Shown: piece by piece, positions 1 through 5,804 of the stretch | Numbering within the stretch: position 1 is the first letter of the stretch | Layout of the letters: each line of letters starts with the position of its first letter | Program-made: the position numbers and the translations under genes | Assembly (NCBI GenBank): GCA_035701665.1 | Contig: DASSRQ010000101.1 | Span: 1 to 7,881 of the forward strand | DNA length: 7,881 nucleotides | From: DASSRQ01 sp035701665 | Lineage (GTDB): Bacteria; Vulcanimicrobiota; Vulcanimicrobiia; Vulcanimicrobiales; Vulcanimicrobiaceae | Direction of reading: 5' to 3' | Notes under the pieces: model-generated | The model's input: only the letters and a program-made list of their open reading frames with translations | What the model was told of the DNA's origin: nothing | Database searches by the model: none

Positions 1-1
1 C

Positions 2-874
2 GCGATGCAGCTGAGCATCGCAGTGGAAGAAGGTAACGATCTCGTCGCAATCAGCGTTGCCGACGAACAACAAGGCGCGTGGATATTCGCCTATGTGAAC
101 GAAGCGTTTACGCGCGCCACCGGCTACCGTCCCGAAGAGATCGTCGGGCGAACGTTCTCTTCGATCGTGCCTCCGGGTGTGGCCACCGAGCATTTTACGG
201 CGATCCGTTCAAAATTGTTCGCGGGCCAGCCGGTTCGCGACGAAGTGCGCTTCATGCATAGAAATGGCCGCATCGGCACATTCGTCTGCGACGTAAAACC
301 GATTCCCGATCCAATTACGGGGCGGTTTACTTCGATCGTGACGGTGTTCCGCGACATCACGGAGCAGCGGCTGCGTGAAGCGCGCCTACTCTTCGAAGCC
401 GAGCACGACGTCGTGACGGGTCTGCACAACCGCCGTTACTTCGAACGTATGCTCACGGACAGCATCGCGATGGAGCAGCCGGCTACGCCCCAGCATGCGC
501 TGATCTTTATGGATCTCGACGGCTTCAAACAGATCAACGATCGTCTGGGGCATGACACCGGCGACGAAGTCCTGCGCGCTGCGGCGGCCGCGTTCGAGCG
601 TTGCGTCGTCGGCAACGACGTGTTGGTCCGCTGGGGAGGCGATGAGTTCGCCGCCCTGCTCTTTCACTGTCACCTTTCGAGCGCCGTGCGCGTGGCCGAG
701 AGCATGCTGGCGGCGTTCGAGCGCGATCCGGCCAGGCGCTGGGTCACGGCCAGCATCGGCGTGGTTCCGGTTCTGCCGGGTGAGAAGCCCTCGGCATCGA
801 TTCGCCGGGCCGACGCCGCCACGTACGATGCCAAGAAGGCCGGCGGCAACCGCGTGGCTGTGCGAGAAACATAA
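2..874 (+). CDS. PAS-GGDEF diguanylate cyclase, probably 5'-truncated by the window edge
   Basis: Predicted to make cyclic di-GMP from two GTP under control of a PAS sensor. Numbering from the ATG at position 5: a PAS domain covers about residues 3-120 (IFAYVNEAF, TGYRPEEIVG, then the PAC-like end VTVFRDITEQ). A short linker helix follows, then a GGDEF domain (about 130-287) with DVVTGLHNRRYF, the metal/nucleotide segment MDLDGFKQIND (D170), and an intact RWGGDEF signature (GGDEF at 211-215). The active site looks complete, so I expect catalysis. The inhibitory I-site should be RxxD ending five residues before GGDEF. Here it reads VGND (202-205), so the arginine is absent and product inhibition by this route is unlikely. 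No stop precedes the ATG in the few visible bases and the PAS domain starts almost at residue 1, so the true start and further sensor domains may lie upstream. No membrane segment is visible. The input sensed is unknown. Confidence 0.93.
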   Translation, partial: AMQLSIAVEEGNDLVAISVADEQQGAWIFAYVNEAFTRATGYRPEEIVGRTFSSIVPPGVATEHFTAIRSKLFAGQPVRDEVRFMHRNGRIGTFVCDVKPIPDPITGRFTSIVTVFRDITEQRLREARLLFEAEHDVVTGLHNRRYFERMLTDSIAMEQPATPQHALIFMDLDGFKQINDRLGHDTGDEVLRAAAAAFERCVVGNDVLVRWGGDEFAALLFHCHLSSAVRVAESMLAAFERDPARRWVTASIGVVPVLPGEKPSASIRRADAATYDAKKAGGNRVAVRET

Positions 875-896
875 GCATTTGCGACTTTTGAATGTA

Positions 897-926
897 GGGG
901 AAGCCCGCATCGCATCGTAATTCCCC
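897..926 (+). promoter_or_regulatory. Weak inverted repeat in the gdh leader
   Basis: The 57-bp gap between the cyclase stop and the glutamate dehydrogenase ATG contains GGGGAA (897-902) and its complement TTCCCC (921-926), separated by 18 bases that include a GCATC repeat. The purine-rich AGGGGAAG is the only Shine-Dalgarno-like stretch in the leader, but it lies almost 30 bases upstream of the ATG. In a folded leader the stem could bring it closer to the start or mask it. A six-pair stem with a long loop is weak and may be chance. I found no convincing -35/-10 pair in this gap. Confidence 0.2.
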
Positions 927-931
927 CGTTC

Positions 932-2197
932 ATGACAACTGCTGTACGCGAAGTATCGGTGTTCGGTGACGGCATCACGTACTTCAACGAAGCCGCCGAC
1001 CTGTTGCATTTGGACCCGGCGATGCGAGCCATTCTCACCCACCCGACGCGCCAGATCATCTTCTCGATTCCGTTTCAGCGCGACAACGGCGAGTTCGAGG
1101 TCTACACCGGTTACCGCGTTCAGTACAGTTTCGCGCGCGGCCCTGCAAAGGGCGGCATCCGTTTTCATCCGGGCGTAACGCTGGACGAGGTTACCGCACT
1201 CGCGTTTTGGATGACGTGGAAGTGCGCCGTCGTCGATCTGCCGTTCGGCGGCGGTAAAGGCGGCGTCACATGCGACCCCAGCAAACTTTCACAAGGCGAA
1301 CTCGAGCGCATCACGCGCCGTTATGCAGCAGAACTCGTCGAAGTCGTTGGACCCGATAAGGACGTTCCCGCTCCGGACGTAAACACGAATCCGCAGACGA
1401 TGGCGTGGTTCATGGATACGTACTCGATGCATATGCGTCAAGGCGTGCCCGGCGTCGTCACCGGTAAGCCGCTGGTTATCGGCGGTTCGAAAGGCCGCGT
1501 CGAAGCGACGGGCCGCGGCGTCATGATTTGCGGCATGGACGAACTCGCAAACATGGGCATCAAGCCGCAAGACGCGCGCGTTGTCATTCAAGGCTTCGGT
1601 AACGTCGGTATGTGGGCTGCGCGCCTGTTCGAAGAGCGCGGCTGCAAAGTCGTCGGCATCTCCGACGTCACGGGCGCGTACTACAACGAAAAAGGCCTCA
1701 ACATCGCGGAAGCCGTTGCGTATGTCGAAGATCCGAATCACCGCAACCTCGAAGGCTTCAAAGGCGGCGAGAAGATCAGCAACAGCGAACTGCTGACGAG
1801 CGACTGCGAAGTGCTCGTTCCGGCAGCGCTCGAAAAAGTGCTGACCGCCGAGAACGCAGGCCAGGTCAAAGCCAAACTAATCGTCGAGGGCGCAAATGGC
1901 CCGACGACGCCGGACGCGGACCGCATCTTCAACGAACGCGGCATCACCGTTATCCCGGACATCATGGCGAACGCCGGCGGCGTGACCGTCTCGTACTTCG
2001 AGTGGGTCCAAGACCGCATGGGCTATTTCTGGAAACTCTCGGAAGTCAACGATCGCCTGGAAGACGTGCTGATCGCGAACTTCCACGAGATCCGCGCCAT
2101 TGCGACGCGTCACAAAGTGCCGTACCGCACAGCTGCCTACATGATCGCGATCGATCGCGTTGTGCAGGCGCTCAAACTGCGCGGCGTCTACGCATAA
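932..2197 (+). CDS. gdhA: Glutamate dehydrogenase (hexameric, RocG/GudB-like)
   Basis: Cytosolic enzyme interconverting glutamate with 2-oxoglutarate and ammonium, linking nitrogen and carbon metabolism. At 421 residues it is the normal length for the short hexameric class and resembles Bacillus RocG throughout. The dimerisation/substrate domain has PAKGGIRFHP (K73), WMTWKCAV (K97), PFGGGKGG (catalytic K109) and PAPDVNTN (D149). The coenzyme domain has the Rossmann turn GFGNVG (221-226), EGANGPTTPDAD and NAGGVTVSYFEW (S354). K73 and S354 match the residues that bind the glutamate side-chain carboxylate; leucine and valine dehydrogenases lack them, so glutamate is the likely substrate. The acidic D245 at the end of the second Rossmann strand favours NAD+ over NADP+, which is inference. 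The ATG at 932 is the only standard start in its open stretch, and no close Shine-Dalgarno is seen. It follows the cyclase in the same direction, but no functional link is evident. A strong terminator lies 17 bp downstream. Confidence 0.96.
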   Translation: MTTAVREVSVFGDGITYFNEAADLLHLDPAMRAILTHPTRQIIFSIPFQRDNGEFEVYTGYRVQYSFARGPAKGGIRFHPGVTLDEVTALAFWMTWKCAVVDLPFGGGKGGVTCDPSKLSQGELERITRRYAAELVEVVGPDKDVPAPDVNTNPQTMAWFMDTYSMHMRQGVPGVVTGKPLVIGGSKGRVEATGRGVMICGMDELANMGIKPQDARVVIQGFGNVGMWAARLFEERGCKVVGISDVTGAYYNEKGLNIAEAVAYVEDPNHRNLEGFKGGEKISNSELLTSDCEVLVPAALEKVLTAENAGQVKAKLIVEGANGPTTPDADRIFNERGITVIPDIMANAGGVTVSYFEWVQDRMGYFWKLSEVNDRLEDVLIANFHEIRAIATRHKVPYRTAAYMIAIDRVVQALKLRGVYA

Positions 2198-2213
2198 CGC
2201 CTCGCGCACCAAC

Positions 2214-2251
2214 AAAAAGAGCCGCTCGTACGAGCGGCTCTTTTCTTTTTT
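2214..2251. terminator. Bidirectional rho-independent terminator between convergent genes
   Basis: A perfect 30-bp palindrome spans 2215-2244 (left arm AAAAGAGCCGCTCGT followed by its exact complement), with a GC-rich core and a tiny loop. On the + strand it runs into TTTTCTTTTTT; on the - strand the exit reads CTCTTTTTG. It lies 17 bp after the glutamate dehydrogenase stop and 16 bp after the stop of the leftward small secreted protein gene, so it can end both transcripts. Confidence 0.93.
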
Positions 2252-2260
2252 CAGCGATGC

Positions 2261-2635
2261 TTACTTCGTATCGAACGAGATCGACGTAATCTTGCCTGCC
2301 TTCAGCGTGAAGCGCTCGATTAGCGTTCCGTGCTCGCAGGTGAAGCGGTACGCGTATCCCGTGCCGTAACGCGAATCATACCGCTTGAACAGTTCGATGC
2401 GTTTGATGCGCCCGGTCTGCAGTATCAGGCGTTGTGCCTCCGCGATCTTTGCTCGATCGGGAGCGTCGGCATAAAACGACGGATTCACGCGATCGAGCGC
2501 AAACGCGACAAACTGCGAGCGGGCAATATCCGCCGGATCCGAGGACAGCACGTCCGGGACGGCCGGCCCCGGTGTCGGCGGTGCAGGCGTGGGCGGCGTC
2601 GAGAGTACGGCGGCAAAAAGAAGAGCGGCAATCAT
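2261..2635 (-). CDS. Small predicted secreted protein of unknown function
   Basis: A 124-residue protein I do not recognise. It starts with a short hydrophobic segment (MIAALLFAAVLS) that may be a minimal signal peptide, although it lacks the usual positive charges near the N-terminus. A proline/threonine-rich linker follows (about 13-27). The remainder (about 32-124) looks like a small folded domain: a helical region (DPADIARSQFVAFALDRV), then ELFKRYDSRYGTGYAYRF, CEHGTLIERFTL and a final GKITSISF strand, an alpha-plus-beta order that could be NTF2-like. That fold is a guess. There is one cysteine (C100). The start is supported by GGAG nine bases upstream, touching the stop of the rhodanese gene, so the two are probably co-translated. 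It is the last gene of the leftward cluster. An export site in the periplasm or on the surface is inference. Confidence 0.8.
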   Translation of the reverse strand: MIAALLFAAVLSTPPTPAPPTPGPAVPDVLSSDPADIARSQFVAFALDRVNPSFYADAPDRAKIAEAQRLILQTGRIKRIELFKRYDSRYGTGYAYRFTCEHGTLIERFTLKAGKITSISFDTK

Positions 2636-2641
2636 TGGACG

Positions 2642-2998
2642 TTACTCCAACGACTGCCGCTGCGAGATTGGTTCCGTCGGCAGGCCGGCGTCTTTCCACG
2701 CCGCGTATCCGCCTTCGAGCGCCCGGACATTCGTGTATCCGCGCTCCTGGAGCGTTTGCGCGATGCGCGAGCACGAGTTCCCGCTCCCGCAATACAGCAC
2801 TACTTGTTTGTCGCGATCGAACGGCGGCTGCTCCGCGCGCTCGATCGCTTCGCCGTCGTACCGGACCGAGCCGGGGATCTGCGCTTCGTCGGGCTTCTTT
2901 CGAATATCGACGAGCAGCAGATCGCCCGGCTGCGATGCGGCTACCTCATTTACGGAAGCGGGTACGGCCACGCGGGATTGAAGCTCTTGACTACGCAT
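2642..2998 (-). CDS. Single-domain rhodanese-like protein
   Basis: A 118-residue single rhodanese domain, the family that moves sulfane sulfur through a cysteine persulfide. Landmarks are DLLLVDIRKKPDEAQIPGSV (the usual 'VD(V/I)R...H/QIPGA' entry), QVVLYCGSGNSCSRIAQTL with the active-site cysteine at about residue 70, and NVRALEGGYAAWKDAGLP at the C-terminal end, all in normal order. The active loop CGSGNS is of the GlpE/PspE/ThiI-rhodanese type. There is no signal peptide, so the protein is probably cytoplasmic. The sulfur acceptor is unknown. The start is uncertain: ATG 2998 overlaps the hydrolase gene by 49 bp, and GTG 2974 (overlap 25 bp) would also preserve the domain. Neither has a convincing Shine-Dalgarno. 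A much longer in-frame reading upstream to 3184 exists, but it is arginine-rich and antifamily-like and is the shadow of the hydrolase. Its link to the neighbouring envelope genes is unexplained. Confidence 0.9.
   Translation of the reverse strand: MRSQELQSRVAVPASVNEVAASQPGDLLLVDIRKKPDEAQIPGSVRYDGEAIERAEQPPFDRDKQVVLYCGSGNSCSRIAQTLQERGYTNVRALEGGYAAWKDAGLPTEPISQRQSLE
2645..2648 (-). promoter_or_regulatory. Ribosome binding site of the small secreted protein gene
   Basis: GGAG on the - strand sits nine bases before the ATG at 2635 and immediately before the TAA stop (2644-2642) of the rhodanese gene. A ribosome finishing the rhodanese would cover this site, so translational coupling is likely. 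Confidence 0.7.
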
Positions 2999-4524
2999 GG
3001 GTTGTATTGATCGTTCCCGGCAATCTGACCGATCTGCTGATTGGTAAGCGGCGGAATCGCCATGCTGAACTTCGTATCCGCCGCGCCGATGAACGCATTT
3101 GCGACGAGCGCGTAGCCTGTGTTCGCCGGATGCAGACCGTCGAAGCTGATGAGGCCGCCGCCGAACTGCAGCGTAAGCGTACATCCCGGAAGCGGAACGC
3201 CCGTCTGCTGCAGCTGCTGGAACGCGGTTTGCACGTCCGCAAGTCCGCTGCCCGTTCCGGCCGCGATTTGATTGATGATCTGGTTGTAACCGGCGTTAAG
3301 CGCGATCGCTTGCGCGGCGAACGCCTGATCCAGGTACGCGCCGCCGTCGCCGCTTCCCGCGCCGTTCGGATCGAGCTGCGGCGTTACGGAGCCGGCTTTA
3401 ACCTGCTGCACGACTGCGAAGAAGCCCGACTCGGTCAAGAAACCGCCCGCGCCTTGCGTGTAGTGCGTTTGAACGTACGACGCGACTGCGCCGGCCGCGC
3501 CTGCCGGAACGCCCAGCGCCTGCAGGTCTGCCGAGAGTTTCGTCTGCGGGAAGAACTGCGGAACCGGCGGTTCGTTCGTCGACGGATTGCCGAGGATGTC
3601 GGGCAGGTTGCCGACGACGACTTTCGAGCCGTGCGATTCGAGCGCCGTGACGATTTGCGTGAGATCGCTCTGGAACTGCGCAGGCGAATCCGTCGCCGGC
3701 GACTGCCCGTGCGAGAATATGAACTTCAGCAGATCGTTTGCGCCCAGCCACACGGTCGTGAGCTGCGGCTTGAGATAGAGCGCGTCGTTCAGCTGCGTCG
3801 GCTGTGCGACCAGGCCGCGGAACTGTCCGAGTACCGGATAGAACATGCCGCTCTCGCCGGCGACCAGCGATTGCAGATTTCCTGAGGTCGGATCGCCCGG
3901 AATCGCCGTGTAACCGCAGTTCGCTCCGCTCGGCGGACCCGTCAGCGGCGCCGTCATCGCGACGGCTTCATGCATCGTAATGCCCGGCACGCCCAAGTTC
4001 GCGATAGGACCGCCCGCGTTTGCGCGCGTCGACGGCCAGGTTGCGCTGCCGTATGCCGCTTGATTGATGCTGTCGCACGACGAATGCGTTGCGGCAAAGC
4101 CTGCGCCTTGCGTCGAGACGACCATCTCCGCTCCCAGACCCGGGGCGGCGATAAGCGGAAGCGGGGAGCCGGCTTGTCCCAGCGCCGTATCGGTGTTCCA
4201 TACACCGAACGTCGGGTCGAGCGTGATGTTGTTCTTTTGCGCGTACATCAGCGCAAAGAAACCGTTCGTTTGCGTCGGCTGTACCAACGCGTTGGGAAGC
4301 GCGGAGATACCGGGCGCCGTCGTCACGACGCCGAGATTACCGCCGCTTTGTTCGCCGAACGTCAAACTGTCGCCGATACCGACGAAGTTCTGCTGCACCA
4401 GGCCGTTGTTGGCTCCGAGCGACGGGCCGGCCGGAACCGGGCTTCCGCTGCCGTTACTTGCGCATGCGGCCAGCGCGGCGATCGCTGCGATTGCGAGCGT
4501 GCGATGCATCTGTTTCAAAATCAT
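2950..4524 (-). CDS. SGNH/GDSL-family hydrolase, predicted lipoprotein
   Basis: Predicted esterase/lipase-type hydrolase anchored by lipid. The N-terminus has basic residues, a hydrophobic stretch and a lipobox LAAC with C21 as the modified cysteine, followed by a Gly/Ser/Pro-rich tether. All SGNH blocks are visible: VGIGDSLTFG (nucleophile S53), NLGVPG (G178), WLGANDLL (N263) and DGLHPANTGY (D462, H465). The catalytic set is therefore complete. At 524 residues it is well above the roughly 200-350 usual for bacterial members; the extra length lies mainly between block I and block II (about 60-175) and between block III and block V (about 270-455). C150, C203, C448 and C510 could form disulfides outside the cytoplasm. 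The start is secure: AAGGGG lies five bases upstream of the ATG. The gene begins 9 bp after the outer-membrane protein gene and its end overlaps the rhodanese start. Substrate (lipid, acyl sugar or other ester) is unknown. Final location, periplasmic face or cell surface, is inference. Confidence 0.92.
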   Translation of the reverse strand: MILKQMHRTLAIAAIAALAACASNGSGSPVPAGPSLGANNGLVQQNFVGIGDSLTFGEQSGGNLGVVTTAPGISALPNALVQPTQTNGFFALMYAQKNNITLDPTFGVWNTDTALGQAGSPLPLIAAPGLGAEMVVSTQGAGFAATHSSCDSINQAAYGSATWPSTRANAGGPIANLGVPGITMHEAVAMTAPLTGPPSGANCGYTAIPGDPTSGNLQSLVAGESGMFYPVLGQFRGLVAQPTQLNDALYLKPQLTTVWLGANDLLKFIFSHGQSPATDSPAQFQSDLTQIVTALESHGSKVVVGNLPDILGNPSTNEPPVPQFFPQTKLSADLQALGVPAGAAGAVASYVQTHYTQGAGGFLTESGFFAVVQQVKAGSVTPQLDPNGAGSGDGGAYLDQAFAAQAIALNAGYNQIINQIAAGTGSGLADVQTAFQQLQQTGVPLPGCTLTLQFGGGLISFDGLHPANTGYALVANAFIGAADTKFSMAIPPLTNQQIGQIAGNDQYNPCVVKSFNPAWPYPLP

Positions 4525-4529
4525 CGTGA

Positions 4530-4535
4530 CCCCTT
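4530..4535 (-). promoter_or_regulatory. Ribosome binding site of the SGNH hydrolase gene
   Basis: AAGGGG on the - strand ends five bases before the ATG at 4524. Its first two bases are part of the TAA stop (4536-4534) of the preceding outer-membrane protein gene. This overlap fixes the hydrolase start and implies translational coupling of the pair. Confidence 0.75.
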
Positions 4536-5727
4536 AGAACTGAATGACGCTCGGCGAACCGATGCCAAGTTGAATTTGGATTTGCGAGGCCTTCAAACCG
4601 CCGACGCTGGGAATCGTGTTCGCGGAACACGGCAGCGCGAAGCAGTTCAGACGGTAAACGCCGTAGGGCGAGTAGTTCGTCGGCGTGCCGCTGTTGGCGA
4701 TGACTTGAATGAAGCCGTTTTTGCCGAGCGCTTGGGATGCTCCTAAGAAATATGCTGCAAGATGCTGCGCGTACGGATCGGCCGGGAGATAATCGCGCGA
4801 GCTCTGCGGCTCGAAGAAGACCTTGAAGCCGTCCGTCGGCGCGTACTCCAGATACAGAATCTGGTAGAGCTGCGCTTTATTCTGTTGGTTGAGGCCGGCA
4901 GTGTGTACCAGCCACGTCGGTGCGACGGTAAACGTACCGAACATCTTCGGCGTTTTGAGGAACGGCAGCGTTACAGCGAGCGAGTACATCTGCGCCGTGC
5001 GCGTGTTGATGTTGGTGTGCGGGATGCCGTTCGCATCGACGAAAGGAACGATATCGCCGTTGCCGTTCGACGCAGCAACCATCGACCAGCGCGACACGTA
5101 CGTCGGCGTAACGACGACCGGAATCGAGCGGCCCTTCACGTTGCCCACGTTGAACAGTTTTTCGAACATGAACAGCGCGAATTTATCTTTCGTCGTAACG
5201 TTGATCTGCGGCGAGATCCCCGCGCAGTTTGCGCTCGTCACGCCGCTCAGGTCGACGCAGCTCGGGTTGACGCCCGGCGTCGGCGGGAAACCGGCGGGCA
5301 GATAGAGCGGCACTTTCCCAGAGTCGAAGTTGATCGGATAGTGCTGCAGTTCGTAATAGTTCGCGACAAAACGCGTCGTCGGATTGAATCCGTAACCCAC
5401 CACTGCGTCGACGCCGCCCGGCAGCCAACGCTTGCCGAAGTCACCGGTCGCGCCGGTCGAACGGGCGATCGAGAAATCGGCCGTGTACGTCCAGCCCGTC
5501 GGGAGGCCGACTTGGGTTTGGCCGCCGACCGGTTTTTGCGTCACCGGCGGGACCTGCGCGACGGTGTTTCCGTCCGGCAAGTGCACCGTCATCGCACTCT
5601 TGATGGCGCCGTTCGCGCCGTTAACCGCCGCGCCGAAAGGGCCGGTCGGGTCGGCAAATGCGGGAGCGCTAACCGTTGCAACAGACAACGCTAACGCCGC
5701 GCAAGTGCGAAGAAACTTACGAACCAT
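4534..5727 (-). CDS. Predicted outer-membrane beta-barrel protein of unknown function
   Basis: A 397-residue exported protein. The signal peptide is clear: MVRKFLRTC, a hydrophobic core (ALALSVATVS), and an APAFA cleavage site before D26. The mature chain has many short alternating aromatic/hydrophobic strands (for example WTYTADFSIA, FVANYYELQHY, MYSLAVTLPF, TFTVAPTWLVH, LYQILYLEYA, FKVFFEPQSS) separated by Gly/Asn/Pro-rich turns, and it ends in phenylalanine (SVIQF), the usual signal for barrel insertion. C157/C168 and C362/C367 form two close pairs, possibly disulfides in loops. It has no TolC-like helical repeats, so it is unlikely to be the outer-membrane channel of the upstream RND pump. 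I cannot assign a named family. The Shine-Dalgarno is weak (GGAG 13 bases from the ATG). It lies 77 bp after the pump gene and directly before the SGNH lipoprotein gene, which suggests the two act together at the outer membrane. Barrel topology is inferred from strand pattern only. Confidence 0.8.
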   Translation of the reverse strand: MVRKFLRTCAALALSVATVSAPAFADPTGPFGAAVNGANGAIKSAMTVHLPDGNTVAQVPPVTQKPVGGQTQVGLPTGWTYTADFSIARSTGATGDFGKRWLPGGVDAVVGYGFNPTTRFVANYYELQHYPINFDSGKVPLYLPAGFPPTPGVNPSCVDLSGVTSANCAGISPQINVTTKDKFALFMFEKLFNVGNVKGRSIPVVVTPTYVSRWSMVAASNGNGDIVPFVDANGIPHTNINTRTAQMYSLAVTLPFLKTPKMFGTFTVAPTWLVHTAGLNQQNKAQLYQILYLEYAPTDGFKVFFEPQSSRDYLPADPYAQHLAAYFLGASQALGKNGFIQVIANSGTPTNYSPYGVYRLNCFALPCSANTIPSVGGLKASQIQIQLGIGSPSVIQF

Positions 5728-5751
5728 ACTTCTAGTCGATCTCCAAAGCGC

Positions 5752-5774
5752 GGACCTATTAAAATTAATAGTCC
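5752..5774. promoter_or_regulatory. AT-rich interrupted palindrome, candidate promoter/operator
   Basis: The 77-bp gap between the pump and outer-membrane protein genes contains, on the - strand, GGACTATTAA, two bases, then TTAATAGGTCC: ten pairs with a single extra G in one arm. It is strikingly AT-rich against the GC-rich surroundings and holds -10-like TATTAAT and TTTAAT elements, but I see no good -35. There is no T-run after it, so it is unlikely to be a terminator. It lies about 25 bases upstream of the outer-membrane protein start. A separate promoter and/or repressor site for the four downstream genes is a reasonable inference. Confidence 0.4.
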
Positions 5775-5804
5775 TTTAGACTTCAGAGGATACGGGTCGC
5801 CGGG

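Noticed and set aside
892..897. Minimal ATG-TAG start-stop in the glutamate dehydrogenase leader
   Set aside because: Six bases are easily found by chance and there is no Shine-Dalgarno in front of it.
386..1168. A 260-codon - strand open frame spanning the end of the cyclase and start of glutamate dehydrogenase
   Set aside because: It crosses two confidently identified + strand genes and shows no domain.
2146..2159. Perfect 14-bp palindrome CGCGATCGATCGCG
   Set aside because: It lies inside the glutamate dehydrogenase coding region, where conserved residues (MIAIDRV) explain the bases. CGATCG-type words are frequent in this GC-rich sequence, so it is not convincing as a site.
2999..3184. 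N-terminal extension of the rhodanese reading frame up to an ATG at 3184
   Set aside because: The added 62 residues are Arg-rich, fall entirely within the hydrolase C-terminal coding region (including its conserved DGLHPANTGY block), and are not part of the rhodanese fold.
2434..3885. A 483-codon open reading frame on the + strand
   Set aside because: It lies opposite the hydrolase, rhodanese and small protein genes. Its translation is very rich in Arg and Ala with no recognisable motif, as expected of the antisense frame of GC-rich genes.
4762..5694. A 310-codon + strand open reading frame opposite the outer-membrane protein gene
   Set aside because: Arg/Val/Asp-rich shadow with no motif. 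The opposite strand has a clear signal peptide and coupled neighbour.
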